Below, piece after piece: positions 53,324 to 63,173 of a stretch of 64,000 bases of DNA. The stretch is from Amycolatopsis benzoatilytica AK 16/65 (GTDB lineage Bacteria > Actinomycetota > Actinomycetes > Mycobacteriales > Pseudonocardiaceae), in assembly GCF_000383915.1 (NCBI RefSeq), contig NZ_KB912942.1, positions 752,506 to 816,505 on the forward strand, given 5' to 3'. Within the stretch, counting starts at the first letter, position 1, and every line of letters begins with the position of its first letter. The notes under the pieces are model-generated. The model was not told the origin of the DNA. It worked only from the letters and a program-made list of their open reading frames with translations, and did not search any database. Made by a program: the position numbers and the translations under genes.

Positions 53324-53615
53324 GCAACGAAGTTTACGACTCGTGCCGGGCGGTTCCGGAGAATTTTCCGGGTCGACCGGCACGAGCCTGCAGTGTGACG
53401 GTGGTCACAATTTGGCCACTTGAGAACCTCTCCGCGCCGCTGGGCGACTGACCGGATGCGCATCACGGCAGGTGCGCCACCCGCCGGCTTCGGCCGGCCG
53501 GTCTCGAAGCGGAGGGGCAGGCATGTTTCGGCACAGGCTTACGCGGGCGGTCGCGGCAGGAGCGCGGGCCGCGCGAGGGCTCACCGGCTGGCCCGGGCGA
53601 GCGCCCGCGGGCCTC

Positions 53616-55169
53616 TCAGCCTCGGTCCTCCTTCAGCAGATCCGCGCACTTCTCGCCGATCGCCATCGTCGTGATGCACGGGTTCACGGTCACCAGGAAC
53701 GGCATCACCGAAGCGTCCGCCACCCGCAACCCCTCCACTCCGCGCACCCGCAGCCGCGCGTCCAGCACCGCGTCCGGGTCGCCGTCCGCGCCCATTCGGG
53801 CGGTGCACGCCGGGTGGTACACCGTGTTGTGCGTCTTGCGCAGGTAGTCGGCGATCTCGTCGTCGGTGGTGCAGTCGCGGCCGGGCGCGAGTTCCGTCCC
53901 GGCCCACTCGTCGAGGGCCGGCTGGGCGGCGATCTCCCGGGCCAGCTTCACGCCGTAGGTCATCACCCGCATGTCGTATTCGTCGGTGAAATACCGCGGG
54001 TCCACGCGCGGCTTGTCGCGGAAGTCGCGGGTGCGCAGCCGCACGGTGCCGCGGGAGCGGCTGCGGGTGACGTTCGGGGTGAGGCAGAAGCCGTTCTCCG
54101 TCGTCGGATAGCCGTGCCGGACGGTGTTCAGGTCGAACGGCACCGAGCCGTAGTGGAACATCAGGTCCGGGCGGTCCAGGCCGTGCTCGGTCGTGGTGAA
54201 GATGCCGATCTCCCACCACTGCGTGGATTCGGTGGCCATCGGCTGCAGCGCGTCCCACATCACCAGGCCCTCGGGGTGGTCCTCGAGGTTCGCGCCGACG
54301 CCGGGCGAGTCTACCAGCACGTCGATGCCGACCTCGCGCAGGTGTTCGGCAGGGCCGATGCCGGACAGCATCAGCAGTTTCGGCGTGTCGATCGCGCCGG
54401 AGCTCACGATCACCTCCCGGCGCGCGGTGATCGTGCTGTGGTGGATCAGGTCCGCGTCCAGGATTTCCACGCCAGTGCACCGGCGTCCGTCGAAGACCAG
54501 CCGCTTCGCCCGCGCGCCGGTCCGCACCTCCAGGTTCGGCCGCTTGCCCAGAACCGGGTGCAGGTACGACACCGACGCCGACGAGCGGGTGCCGTCCTCG
54601 CGGGCGTTGATCTGGAACCAGTTCGCGCCGTGCGTGACGGTCTTGCCGGAGTTGAACTCGGCGGTCGGGATGCCCGCCTGCGCGCAGGCGGCCAGCAGCG
54701 CGACGCCGGTCGGGTCGCGCGGCGGCACCGACCGGATGGTCACCGGGCCGGAACGGCCGTGGTGCCCGCCCGGGCCGTCGTTGGTCTCCAACCGGCGGTA
54801 CAACGGGAAAACGTCCGCCGCGGACCAGCCGGGCAGTCCCATCGCGGCCCACTCGTCCAGGTCCTCGGCCGGCGCCCAGAACGCGATGCACGAGTTGTGC
54901 GACGAGCACCCGCCGAGCACCCGGGCGCGGGCCTGGCGCAGGAAGGAGTTGCCCGCTTCCTGTGGCTCCACCAGGTAGTCCCAGTCGTACCCGGACTCCA
55001 GCAGGCCCATCCAGCGGGTGAGCTCGAGCACCTCCGGAACGTCCACATCGGACGGTCCGGCCTCGAGGACGCAGACCGTCGCGCCCGGGTCCTCCGACAG
55101 CCGGGCGGCCACCACCGATCCGGCCGTGCCGCCGCCGACCACCACGTAGTCGAATTCCGCACCGCTCAC
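53616..55169 (-). CDS. GMC oxidoreductase (choline dehydrogenase type)
   Basis: 517 residues. The FAD-binding 'VVVGGGTAGSVVAARLSEDP' (about 9-28), the GMC signature 'RARVLGGCSSHNSCIAFW' and 'SSGAIDTPKLLMLSGIGP' (second GMC signature), and the catalytic 'YHPACTARMG' (His453) with Asn499 in 'NPCITTMAIGEK' are all present. With an aldehyde dehydrogenase and permease beside it, choline to betaine aldehyde is the likely reaction, although many GMC enzymes oxidise other alcohols. The GTG start overlaps the upstream permease stop (GTGA). Confidence 0.85.
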   Translation of the reverse strand: MSGAEFDYVVVGGGTAGSVVAARLSEDPGATVCVLEAGPSDVDVPEVLELTRWMGLLESGYDWDYLVEPQEAGNSFLRQARARVLGGCSSHNSCIAFWAPAEDLDEWAAMGLPGWSAADVFPLYRRLETNDGPGGHHGRSGPVTIRSVPPRDPTGVALLAACAQAGIPTAEFNSGKTVTHGANWFQINAREDGTRSSASVSYLHPVLGKRPNLEVRTGARAKRLVFDGRRCTGVEILDADLIHHSTITARREVIVSSGAIDTPKLLMLSGIGPAEHLREVGIDVLVDSPGVGANLEDHPEGLVMWDALQPMATESTQWWEIGIFTTTEHGLDRPDLMFHYGSVPFDLNTVRHGYPTTENGFCLTPNVTRSRSRGTVRLRTRDFRDKPRVDPRYFTDEYDMRVMTYGVKLAREIAAQPALDEWAGTELAPGRDCTTDDEIADYLRKTHNTVYHPACTARMGADGDPDAVLDARLRVRGVEGLRVADASVMPFLVTVNPCITTMAIGEKCADLLKEDRG

Positions 55170-56698
55170 CGGGAAACCTCCTCGTCGGACGCGAGGGCGG
55201 CGGCGTGGTCCGCCAGCACCCCGACCTTGTGTCGTTGCACGAACCAGTAGTAAGCGAAGCCGCCGGCCGCGAAGACGCCGACGAACAACACCGAAATCCA
55301 TTTCAGGTACCAGTGGAACGGAGGGGACGCGTTGTAGATCTCGTTGCGCGGCCAGGCCAGGTTGATCGTCATCGCGCCGCCCCACAGCACCGCGAGCACG
55401 TTCACCGGCAGGCCCCAGCGGCCGAGGGAGAACCGGCCGGACGGGGCGTCGCTGCGCGGCCAGCCGCCGCGCAGCCGGCGGATCAGCATCGGGACGGTGA
55501 CCAGCAGGTAGGCCAGATAGATCAGGATGATCGCGAGGCTGGTGACCGCGGAGAAGATCTGCGTGGAGTTGATGTTCAGCACCAGCAGGGCCACCGCGAG
55601 TACGCCGATCACGATCGCGGGCAGCACCGGCGTGCCGGTCTTCTTGTTGACCCGCGCCAGTTTCCGGCCGCCGGGCAGGGCGTTGTCCCGGGCCATCGCG
55701 AACGCGATCCGGATCGCCGCGGTGTGCACGGCCAGCACGCACACCGTGATCGCGATGAACACCACGAACAGGAACACCCGGCCGATCGCCGGGCCGAGCG
55801 CGTCGGTCAGCACGTACTGCAGGCCGACCGTGCCCAGTTCCGGTGCGTGGATGCTGCCGACCGCCATCAGCGCGAACAGAATGATCAGTCCGCCCAGCAC
55901 GAACGACGCGATCAGCGCGCGCAGGATCGCCTTCGGCGCGTTTCGATGCGGGTTCAGCGACTCCTCGCCGAGCGAGGCGGCGGTGTCGAAGCCGTACATC
56001 ACATACGACGAGGCGATCCCGGCGATCAGGAACGCGCCAAGGTACCCGGACGAATGCCCGGCCTCGGTCCCGTTCGTCTGGGTCACCACCGACGGGCCGC
56101 GCACGAAATGGAACGCGAGGAACACCACCAGCAGCACCGCGAAAAGCAGCTCGACGAACACGCCCGCGCTGTTGATCCGGGCCATCAGTTTCACGCCGAA
56201 CGCGTTGACCAGCGTCGTGAACGCGATCAGCACGGTCGCCAGCAGCACGCCGTTGGCCGCGTCGCTGGTGCCGGTCCCGTCGCCGATGAACTGGAAGAAC
56301 TGGGTGATCTGCGGCAGCGTCCGCTGGTAGGCGAGCGCGGTCGCGGAAATCGAGACGATCGAGGCGAGCAGCATCATCCAGCCCGCCATCCAGGCGATGT
56401 GCGGATTGCTGAGCTTTTTCGTCCAGTTGTAGATCGAACCGGCGACCGGATACTGCGCGGCCAGTTCGGCGAAGCAGAGCGCCACCGTCAGCTGCCCGAG
56501 GAACACCGCCGGCCAGGACCACCAATACGCCGGCCCGCCTTCGGACAGCCCCAGGTAGGAAAGCTGGAACACCCCGGTCAGCACCGAGATGTAGCTGATC
56601 CCGGCAGCGAAGGTGTGAAAACTGCCGAGCGTTCTCTTGAGCTGGTTGGTGTAGCCGAATTCGCCGAGTTCCTGGTCGCCGGTGTCGGTCAAGGGCAC
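55166..56698 (-). CDS. APC family permease (choline/amine type)
   Basis: 510 residues with about 12 membrane segments. 'GYTNQLKRTLGSFHTFAAGISYISVLTGVFQL' and 'AELAAQYPVAGSIYNWTKKLSNPHIAWMAGWMML' put it in the amino acid/choline/polyamine branch of the superfamily. GTG 56698 has GAAAGGATC at good distance. It probably imports the substrate of the GMC enzyme and aldehyde dehydrogenase in the operon. Substrate specificity is inferred from the neighbours only. Confidence 0.83.
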   Translation of the reverse strand: MPLTDTGDQELGEFGYTNQLKRTLGSFHTFAAGISYISVLTGVFQLSYLGLSEGGPAYWWSWPAVFLGQLTVALCFAELAAQYPVAGSIYNWTKKLSNPHIAWMAGWMMLLASIVSISATALAYQRTLPQITQFFQFIGDGTGTSDAANGVLLATVLIAFTTLVNAFGVKLMARINSAGVFVELLFAVLLVVFLAFHFVRGPSVVTQTNGTEAGHSSGYLGAFLIAGIASSYVMYGFDTAASLGEESLNPHRNAPKAILRALIASFVLGGLIILFALMAVGSIHAPELGTVGLQYVLTDALGPAIGRVFLFVVFIAITVCVLAVHTAAIRIAFAMARDNALPGGRKLARVNKKTGTPVLPAIVIGVLAVALLVLNINSTQIFSAVTSLAIILIYLAYLLVTVPMLIRRLRGGWPRSDAPSGRFSLGRWGLPVNVLAVLWGGAMTINLAWPRNEIYNASPPFHWYLKWISVLFVGVFAAGGFAYYWFVQRHKVGVLADHAAALASDEEVSR

Positions 56699-56783
56699 GA
56701 GATCCTTTCGATGGGGTTCGCGTGCGCAGGGGCGGCCGGGCAACGCAGGCCCCGGTCCGGCACGCGCCCGCGCACCCGGGGGA

Positions 56784-58253
56784 TCAGCCGGAGAACCAGC
56801 GCTGGGGGCCCGGCCTCAGGTTCTGGTAGATGTGCTTGGCCTCGGTGTACTCCGCCAGCCCGGTCGGGCCGAGTTCGCGGCCGAAGCCGGACTGCTTGTA
56901 CCCGCCCCATTCGGCCTGCGGCAGGTACGGGTGGTAGTCGTTGATCCACACCGTGCCGTGCCGCAGCCGGTTCGCCACCCGCTGGGCGCGCGCGGCGTCC
57001 TGGGTGAAGACCCCGCCGGCCAGGCCGTAATGGGTGTCGTTGGCGATGCGGACCGCGTCGTCCTCGTCGGTGAACGTCTCCACGGTCAGCACCGGGCCGA
57101 ACGACTCCTCGACGACGGCGGTGCTGCCTTGCCGCACGTTGTCGAGAATCGTCGGCAAGTAGTAGAAGCCCTCCTGCAACGCCGGATCGTCCGGGCGCTT
57201 GCCGCCGGTGCGCAGCACCGCGCCTTCCTCGATCGCGGTGGCGACGTAGCGCTCCACCTTTTCCCGGTGCGCGGCCGAGATGAGCGGCCCGGTCTCGGCG
57301 TTCTCGTCGAACGGCCCGCCGAGGCGGATCCGCTCGGCGCGGCGCACCAGCTCGTCGACGAACTCGTCGTGCCATTCGCGCTGGACGATCAGCCGCGCGC
57401 CGGCCGAGCACACCTGGCCGGAATGCAGGAACACCGCGGTCAGCGCGTAGTCGACCGCGGTTTCGAAGTCCGCGTCGGCGAACACGACGTTCGGGTTCTT
57501 CCCGCCGAGTTCGAGCGCGACCTTCTTCACCGTCGCCGCCGCGTTCGCCGCGATCACCTTGCCGGTGGCCAGCCCGCCGGTGAACGAAACCAGGTCGACG
57601 TCCGGATGCGTGGAAAGGGGCGCGCCCGCCGTCGGGCCGGCGCCGAGCACGAGGTTCGCGACGCCGCCGGGGAGTCCGGCCTCGGAGAGCAGCTTCATGA
57701 AGAGGATCGACGTGTGCGGCGTCAGCTCGCTCGGCTTGAGCACGAACGTATTGCCCGCGGCCAGCGCCGGCGCGATCTTCCAGACGGTCTGCAGCAGCGG
57801 GTAGTTCCACGGCGTGATGAGGCCGCAGACGCCGACGGGTTCGTAGACGATCCGGCTGAACGAGTCGGCGCTGCCGGTGTCCACGACCCGGCCCGCCTCG
57901 TTGCCCGCGAGCTTGCCGAAGTAGCGCAGGCAGGCCGCGATGTCGCTCATGTCGTAGCGGCTCTCCACCAGGCGTTTGCCGGTGTCGAGCGATTCGGCGC
58001 GGGCGAACGCCTCGGCGTCCCGGTCGAGCAGGTCGGCCGCGTGCAGCAGCAGGTTCCCGCGCTCGGCGGCCGGGGTGCCCGGCCACGGACCGGTGTCGAA
58101 CGCCCGGCGGGCAGCGGCGATGGCGGCCTCGGTGTCCTCCGGCGCAGCCTCCGCGACCTCGGCGACCAGGCTGCCGTCCGCGGGGCACCGGATCTCGCGC
58201 CGGCCGCCCGCGCGCGCGTCCACCCATTCGCCGCCGATGTACAAGTCCGCCAT
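56784..58253 (-). CDS. Aldehyde dehydrogenase (betaine aldehyde type)
   Basis: 489 residues. The catalytic '[16 protein letters not shown]' (Glu248) and '[11 protein letters not shown]' (Cys282) motifs are intact, together with '[33 protein letters not shown]' and the NAD-binding 'FTGGLATGK'. The C-terminal '[32 protein letters not shown]' is typical of betaine- and aminoaldehyde dehydrogenases. It would oxidise betaine aldehyde to glycine betaine, an osmoprotectant. It is the first gene of the choline-type operon and diverges from dxs across a 214-bp gap. Confidence 0.88.
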   Translation of the reverse strand: MADLYIGGEWVDARAGGRREIRCPADGSLVAEVAEAAPEDTEAAIAAARRAFDTGPWPGTPAAERGNLLLHAADLLDRDAEAFARAESLDTGKRLVESRYDMSDIAACLRYFGKLAGNEAGRVVDTGSADSFSRIVYEPVGVCGLITPWNYPLLQTVWKIAPALAAGNTFVLKPSELTPHTSILFMKLLSEAGLPGGVANLVLGAGPTAGAPLSTHPDVDLVSFTGGLATGKVIAANAAATVKKVALELGGKNPNVVFADADFETAVDYALTAVFLHSGQVCSAGARLIVQREWHDEFVDELVRRAERIRLGGPFDENAETGPLISAAHREKVERYVATAIEEGAVLRTGGKRPDDPALQEGFYYLPTILDNVRQGSTAVVEESFGPVLTVETFTDEDDAVRIANDTHYGLAGGVFTQDAARAQRVANRLRHGTVWINDYHPYLPQAEWGGYKQSGFGRELGPTGLAEYTEAKHIYQNLRPGPQRWFSG

Positions 58254-58467
58254 GGGGTCCTCTCGGGCTCGGGGTCCGTCCGGGATTATCGCGAACACGC
58301 GGGGTGACCGCGAGTTGACCGACCGAGCAGGTGATCTTCCCCGCACGTGGAGTTGCGGACCGGCGGCGGCTGTGCTCCGGGCGGCGGGGGGCCGGACCGC
58401 GGTAGCGGCCGTCCGTAGACTGGCCGGACCGGCGGAGAGAAGACACGGGCGAGGTGGAGCGGTGACC

Positions 58468-60384
58468 ATGCTGGACTCGGTGCACGGACCGGCGGACCTG
58501 AAGCGCATGAGCGTCGAGGACCTCGGCGAGCTGGCGGCCGAGATCAGGGACTTCCTCGTCGACAAAGTCCGCCGCTCGGGCGGGCACCTCGGCCCCAACC
58601 TGGGCGTCGTGGAACTGACCCTCGCACTGCACCGGGTGTTCGACTCGCCGCGCGACGCGATCGTGTGGGACGTCGGGCACCAGGCGTACGTGCACAAGAT
58701 CGTCACCGGCAGGCACGACCAGTTCGACAAGCTGCGCCAGCAGGGTGGCCCCACCGGGTACCCGTGCCGCAGCGAGAGCGAGCACGACCTGGTGGAGAGC
58801 AGTCACGCGTCCGCCGCACTGTCCTATGTGGACGGAATGGCGAAGGCGTTCGAGCTGTCCGGCGGCCCGCGCCGGCACGCGATCGCGGTGGTCGGCGACG
58901 GCGCGCTGACCGGCGGCATGTGCTGGGAGGCGCTCAACAACATCGCCGCGCGCAAGGACCGACCGGTGGTGATCGTGGTCAACGACAACGGCCGGTCGTA
59001 CTCGCCGACCATCGGCGGGGTGGCCGACCATCTCGCGTCGTTGCGGCTGCAGCCGGGCTACGAGCGGCTGCTGGACGGCGGCCGCGAGCTGCTGCGCAGC
59101 ACCCCGGTGGTGGGCAAGCCGATCTACGCGGCGCTGCACGCGGCGAAGGCGGGCATCAAGGACGCGCTGAGCCCGCAGATGATGTTCTCCGACCTGGGCC
59201 TGAAGTACCTCGGACCGGTCGACGGGCACGACCTGGTGGCGCTGGAGAAGGCGTTCCAGAGCGCCCGGGTGTTCGGCGGCGCGGTGATCGTGCACGTGGT
59301 GACCGAGAAGGGCCACGGCTACGCGCCCGCGGTCAACAACCAGGCCGACCAGATGCACCAGACCGACCCGATCGACCCGGAGACCGGCCTGCCGCCGGTG
59401 AAGGGCCCGAGCTGGACCGGCGTGTTCGGCGACGAACTGGCGAAGATCGGGGCGGAGCGCGAGGACGTCGTGGCGATCACCGCCGCGATGCTGCGCTCGA
59501 CCGGCCTGGAGAAGTTCGCCGAGCGCTTCCCGGACCGCTGGTTCGACGTCGGCATCGCCGAACAGCACGCGGTGACGTCGGCGGCCGGGCTCGCGATGGG
59601 CGGCTGTCACCCGGTGGTGGCGCTGTACTCGACGTTCTTGAACCGCGCGTTCGACCAGGTGCTGATGGACGTGGCGCTGCACCGCCAGCCGGTCACGCTG
59701 GTGCTGGACCGGGCGGGCATCACCGGCCCGGACGGCCCGAGCCACCACGGCATGTGGGACCTCTCGCTGCTCGGCATGGTGCCTGGGATGCGGGTCGCCG
59801 CGCCTCGCGATCCGGGAACTCTGCGCGAGGAACTGCGCGAAGCGGTCGCGATCCAGGACGGCCCGACCGCGCTGCGGTTCTCGAAGGGCAGCGTCGGCCC
59901 GGACGTGCCCGCGGTGGAGCGGATCGGCACGGTCGACGTGCTGCGCCGTCCTTCGGCGTCCACGGACGTGCTGCTGGTCGCGGTGGGCCCGTTCGCGCAG
60001 CTGGCTCTGTCGGCCGCGGACCGGCTCGCGGACCAGGGCATCGGCGTGACGGTCGCGGACCCGCGCTGGGTGGTGCCGGTACCGGCCGAGCTGGTGGCGC
60101 TGGCCGAACAGCACAAGCTCGTGGTGACCGTGGAAGACAGCGGTCGGCACGGCGGATTCGGTTCCGCACTGGCCGCGGTGCTGCGGGATGCGGAGTGCGA
60201 CGTGCCGCTGCGCGACCTCGCGGTGCCGCAGGCGTTCCACGACCACGGCACCCGGGGCGAGGTACTGGACCGGATCGGCCTGACCGCCCAGGACGTGGCG
60301 CGCCGGATCACGGAGTGGGCCGCGGGACGGCTCGGATCGGACTCGGACGTCGAGGAGACGACCGGCGGGAAGCCCCGCGCCTGA
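58468..60384 (+). CDS. dxs: 1-deoxy-D-xylulose-5-phosphate synthase
   Basis: 638 residues, full length. '[19 protein letters not shown]' (His40), the ThDP/Mg motif '[17 protein letters not shown]' (near 143-159), the second-domain '[17 protein letters not shown]' (Glu364) and '[15 protein letters not shown]' are all intact. It condenses pyruvate and glyceraldehyde 3-phosphate in the first step of the MEP isoprenoid pathway, and also feeds ThDP and pyridoxal synthesis. ATG 58468 gives '[14 protein letters not shown]', which fits the family and follows GAGGTGGAGC. It is the Rv2682 homologue. Confidence 0.97.
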   Translation: MLDSVHGPADLKRMSVEDLGELAAEIRDFLVDKVRRSGGHLGPNLGVVELTLALHRVFDSPRDAIVWDVGHQAYVHKIVTGRHDQFDKLRQQGGPTGYPCRSESEHDLVESSHASAALSYVDGMAKAFELSGGPRRHAIAVVGDGALTGGMCWEALNNIAARKDRPVVIVVNDNGRSYSPTIGGVADHLASLRLQPGYERLLDGGRELLRSTPVVGKPIYAALHAAKAGIKDALSPQMMFSDLGLKYLGPVDGHDLVALEKAFQSARVFGGAVIVHVVTEKGHGYAPAVNNQADQMHQTDPIDPETGLPPVKGPSWTGVFGDELAKIGAEREDVVAITAAMLRSTGLEKFAERFPDRWFDVGIAEQHAVTSAAGLAMGGCHPVVALYSTFLNRAFDQVLMDVALHRQPVTLVLDRAGITGPDGPSHHGMWDLSLLGMVPGMRVAAPRDPGTLREELREAVAIQDGPTALRFSKGSVGPDVPAVERIGTVDVLRRPSASTDVLLVAVGPFAQLALSAADRLADQGIGVTVADPRWVVPVPAELVALAEQHKLVVTVEDSGRHGGFGSALAAVLRDAECDVPLRDLAVPQAFHDHGTRGEVLDRIGLTAQDVARRITEWAAGRLGSDSDVEETTGGKPRA

Positions 60385-60406
60385 GTTGAGCCCGTGATGG
60401 CTTTCA

Positions 60407-60461
60407 GTCCGTGAAGGGCCCCTTGAGGGAATCCAAGTCCCGCAAGGGGTCCTTCACGGCC
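60407..60461. repeat. Hairpin repeat copy R8
   Basis: The left arm GTCCGTGAAGGGCCCCTTGA is intact; the right arm has two changes (CGCAAGGGGTCC), leaving a few weak pairs. It lies between the convergent dxs and ThDP enzyme genes. Confidence 0.9.
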
Positions 60462-60477
60462 CTGGCTGGTGGTGTGT

Positions 60478-60512
60478 GGGAATCCGAGTCCTGCGAGGGG
60501 CCCTTCACGTCC
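60478..60512. repeat. Truncated hairpin repeat (right half)
   Basis: GGGAATCCGAGTCCTGCGAGGGGCCC then TTCACG aligns with the centre and right arm of the consensus, but the left arm is missing. It starts 17 bp after R8, so this site held two tandem elements. Confidence 0.75.
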
Positions 60513-60579
60513 TTGTCGTGCAGCTCTGCCGCGGCCACGGGAAAAGAAAGAGCCCCACGTACCCGCGAGCGGAGCTGAA

Positions 60580-62223
60580 TCACGGATGCTCAAGGTGGGT
60601 CGGGGCGAACATCTTCAGCACCGCGGGAAGAACGACGACCGAAGGGCCGGGCATGCGCAGCGCCTCAGCGAGATCGGCGCGGACGGTGTCCGCGGTGGTG
60701 CGCCGGGCGGGGACGCCGAACGACTCGGCGAGCGCGACGAAATCCGGCCGGGGCAGCTCGGTCGCGGTGGTCTGGCCGAACGCGTCGGTGAGGTACTCGC
60801 GGAGGATGCCGTAGCCGCCGTCGTCGACGATCAGCCAGGTCACGTCGAGCTGGTGCTGCACGGCGGTGGCGAGCTCGGCCAGCCCGTACATCGCGCCTCC
60901 GTCGCCGGACACGGCCAGCGCGCGGATGCCAGCCGCGGCCGAGCCGAGCGCGCCGGGCAGGCCGTAGCCGAGGCCGCCGGCGCCCTGCGCGGTGTGGATC
61001 GGCGCGTGGTCGGGGTTCCAGGCCGACCACGCCCAGTACGCCGCGATGGTCATGTCCCAGAAGGTTTGGGTGCCTTCCGGAAGCGCCGCCTGGATGTCTT
61101 CGATCAGCTTCCGCTCCAGTTCGAGCGGCTGCTCGGACAGCCGGGCTTCGACGCGGGAGAGGAGATCCTTGACCGCCGCTTCGGCCCGGCCGTCCGCGGG
61201 GCGCGGCGTCAGCTGGTCCAGCAGCGCGCGGAGGGTGGGCCGGACGTCGGCGTGCAGCGCGAGCGCTGGGTAGTTCGACTCCAGCTTGCCGAGGTCCGCC
61301 TCCACCTGCACGAGCCGCCCGCGGGGCGCGAACTCGCGGTAATTGCTGGACAGCTCGCCCAAGCCGGAGCCGAGCACCAGCAGCACGTCGGCGGCGGACA
61401 GGAATTCCGTGGTGTGCCAGTCTTCCAGCCAGGATTGCGCGGAAAGCTCGTGGTCCCAGGCGAAGACACCCTTGCCGCCGAACGTCGACACCACTGGCGC
61501 GCGAAGGGTCTCGGCGAGCTGGCGAAGTTCGTCGTGCGCACCGGACCGGAGCGCGCCGCCGCCTGCGAGAATGACCGGATTCTCAGCGGTGGCAAGGAGT
61601 TTCGCCGCTTCCGCCACCAGCTCCGGCAGCGGTTCGAGCGGTGCCGGGACCGCGGTGACCGTGGTCAGCGGCGGCAGAGTCGCCGCGGCGAGCAGCACGT
61701 CTTGCGGGATCTCCACCCACACCGGTCCATACGGTGCGGTGGCGGCAGAGGCCCACGCCTCGCGCACCGCGGTCGGGATCTGGCTGATCGACCGGACCAC
61801 GTGCACCGACTTCACGACGCCCGAGAAGCTGGCCTGCTGATCGGGCAGCTCGTGCAGGTACCCGTGCCGTCCGCCGCCGAGGCCGGCCACCGGGACCTGG
61901 CTGGAGATCCCGAGCACCGGCACCGACGCGGCACGCGATTCCTGCAGTGACGCCAGGGTGAGCAGCGCGCCGGGGCCGGTCGACACGATCATCGGCGTGA
62001 CCGGCACCGGGCCGTGCGGATCGGCGGCCAGCCGGGCGCGCGCGTGTCCGTCCGCGGCGAAGGCGAGATTGTTCTCCACCCGCGCGCTGATCACGCGCAC
62101 GTCGTCGGCCCGGCGGAGCGCCTCGAACAGGCCGAGCGCGTGCTGGCCGGGCAGTCCGAACACGGTGTCCGCGCCGAGGGACCGCAGCGTTTCGACGACG
62201 ACGTCGCCACCGATCCGGGTCAT
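60580..62223 (-). CDS. ThDP-dependent enzyme (acetolactate synthase-like)
   Basis: 547 residues with the three-domain layout of the acetohydroxyacid synthase family. The N-terminal pyrimidine domain has Glu50 in '[13 protein letters not shown]'; the middle domain is short of an FAD motif I can identify. The C-terminal ThDP domain has '[35 protein letters not shown]' (the GDG...N-type motif with DD replacing the usual NN). It decarboxylates or condenses 2-oxo acids. It is neither clearly IlvB nor a known oxalyl-CoA-type member. Overlap with agmatinase (62220-62223) ties it to amine catabolism. Confidence 0.83.
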   Translation of the reverse strand: MTRIGGDVVVETLRSLGADTVFGLPGQHALGLFEALRRADDVRVISARVENNLAFAADGHARARLAADPHGPVPVTPMIVSTGPGALLTLASLQESRAASVPVLGISSQVPVAGLGGGRHGYLHELPDQQASFSGVVKSVHVVRSISQIPTAVREAWASAATAPYGPVWVEIPQDVLLAAATLPPLTTVTAVPAPLEPLPELVAEAAKLLATAENPVILAGGGALRSGAHDELRQLAETLRAPVVSTFGGKGVFAWDHELSAQSWLEDWHTTEFLSAADVLLVLGSGLGELSSNYREFAPRGRLVQVEADLGKLESNYPALALHADVRPTLRALLDQLTPRPADGRAEAAVKDLLSRVEARLSEQPLELERKLIEDIQAALPEGTQTFWDMTIAAYWAWSAWNPDHAPIHTAQGAGGLGYGLPGALGSAAAGIRALAVSGDGGAMYGLAELATAVQHQLDVTWLIVDDGGYGILREYLTDAFGQTTATELPRPDFVALAESFGVPARRTTADTVRADLAEALRMPGPSVVVLPAVLKMFAPTHLEHP

Positions 62224-63173
62224 GCGTCGCGTCCGAGCGCCAGCAGGCTGACCAGGTCGTAGGCGACGTGCGAAGCGGCGATCGCGGTGATCTCGGCGTG
62301 GTCGTAGGCCGGAGCGAGCTCCACGACGTCCGCGCCGACCAGGTTGAGCCCGCGCAGTCCGCGGAGGATCTCCAGCAGCTCGCGGCTGGTCAAGCCGCCC
62401 GCTTCGGGGGTCCCGGTGCCGGGCGCGTGCGCTGGGTCGAGCACGTCGATGTCCACGGACACGTACAGCGGACGGTCCCCGATGCGCTGCCGCAGCGCGT
62501 CCACCGTCTCGTCGACGCCTCGCCGCAGCACGTCGCTGGAGGTGACGATGCCGAAGCCGAGCCGTCGGTCGTCTTCGAGGTCGCGCTTGCCGTACAGCGG
62601 ACCGCGCGTGCCGACGTGCGACAGCGCGCTGGTGTCGAGAATGCCTTCCTCGACAGCACGACGGAACGGCGTGCCGTGCGTGTACGGCTCGTTGAAGTAG
62701 GTGTCCCAGGTGTCGAGGTGTGCGTCGAAGTGCAGCAGCGCGACCGGACCGTGCTTCTTCGCCGCCGCGCGCAGCAGCGGCAACGCGATGGTGTGGTCGC
62801 CGCCGATGGTCACTAACTGGGTGTCGCCCGCGGTGAGCACTTCGGCTTCCTGCTGCAGCTTCTCGATCGCTTCGCCGATGTGGAACGGGTTCACGGCGAT
62901 GTCGCCCGCGTCCACCACCTGCTTCTCCGCGAACGGAGACACGTCCAGCACCGGGTGGTACGGCCGCAGCAGCCGGCTCGCCTCGCGGAGCGAAGCCGGA
63001 CCGAACCGTGCGCCGGGACGGTACGAGACGCCCGAGTCGAACGGCACGCCGACCACCGCCACGTCAGCGTTCGACACCTCGTCGATCCGCGGCAGCCGGG
63101 CGAAGGTAGCGAAACCGGCGAAGCGCGGGATCTGCGACGAGTCGACCGGGCCGACCGGACGCTGTTCACTCAC
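62220..63173 (-). CDS. speB: Agmatinase / ureohydrolase
   Basis: 317 residues. Metal-binding residues of the arginase family are all present: His127 ('GGDHT'), Asp150, His152 and Asp154 ('[12 protein letters not shown]'), and Asp241 and Asp243 ('[22 protein letters not shown]'). The binuclear manganese enzyme hydrolyses agmatine or another guanidino compound to an amine and urea. Guanidinobutyrase activity is an alternative; the substrate loop is not diagnostic. It overlaps both the ThDP enzyme and the sodium symporter gene by 4 bp. Confidence 0.9.
   Translation of the reverse strand: MSEQRPVGPVDSSQIPRFAGFATFARLPRIDEVSNADVAVVGVPFDSGVSYRPGARFGPASLREASRLLRPYHPVLDVSPFAEKQVVDAGDIAVNPFHIGEAIEKLQQEAEVLTAGDTQLVTIGGDHTIALPLLRAAAKKHGPVALLHFDAHLDTWDTYFNEPYTHGTPFRRAVEEGILDTSALSHVGTRGPLYGKRDLEDDRRLGFGIVTSSDVLRRGVDETVDALRQRIGDRPLYVSVDIDVLDPAHAPGTGTPEAGGLTSRELLEILRGLRGLNLVGADVVELAPAYDHAEITAIAASHVAYDLVSLLALGRDA

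Noticed and set aside
52882..53615. Search for hairpins between the methyltransferase, membrane and GMC genes
   Set aside because: The convergent gap (22 bp) is too short and the other gap shows no repeat copy; consistent with the length rule stated for the family.
56689..60246. 1185-codon minus-strand frame over dxs and the aldehyde dehydrogenase
   Set aside because: Spans two well-supported genes in other frames or strands; no motif of its own.
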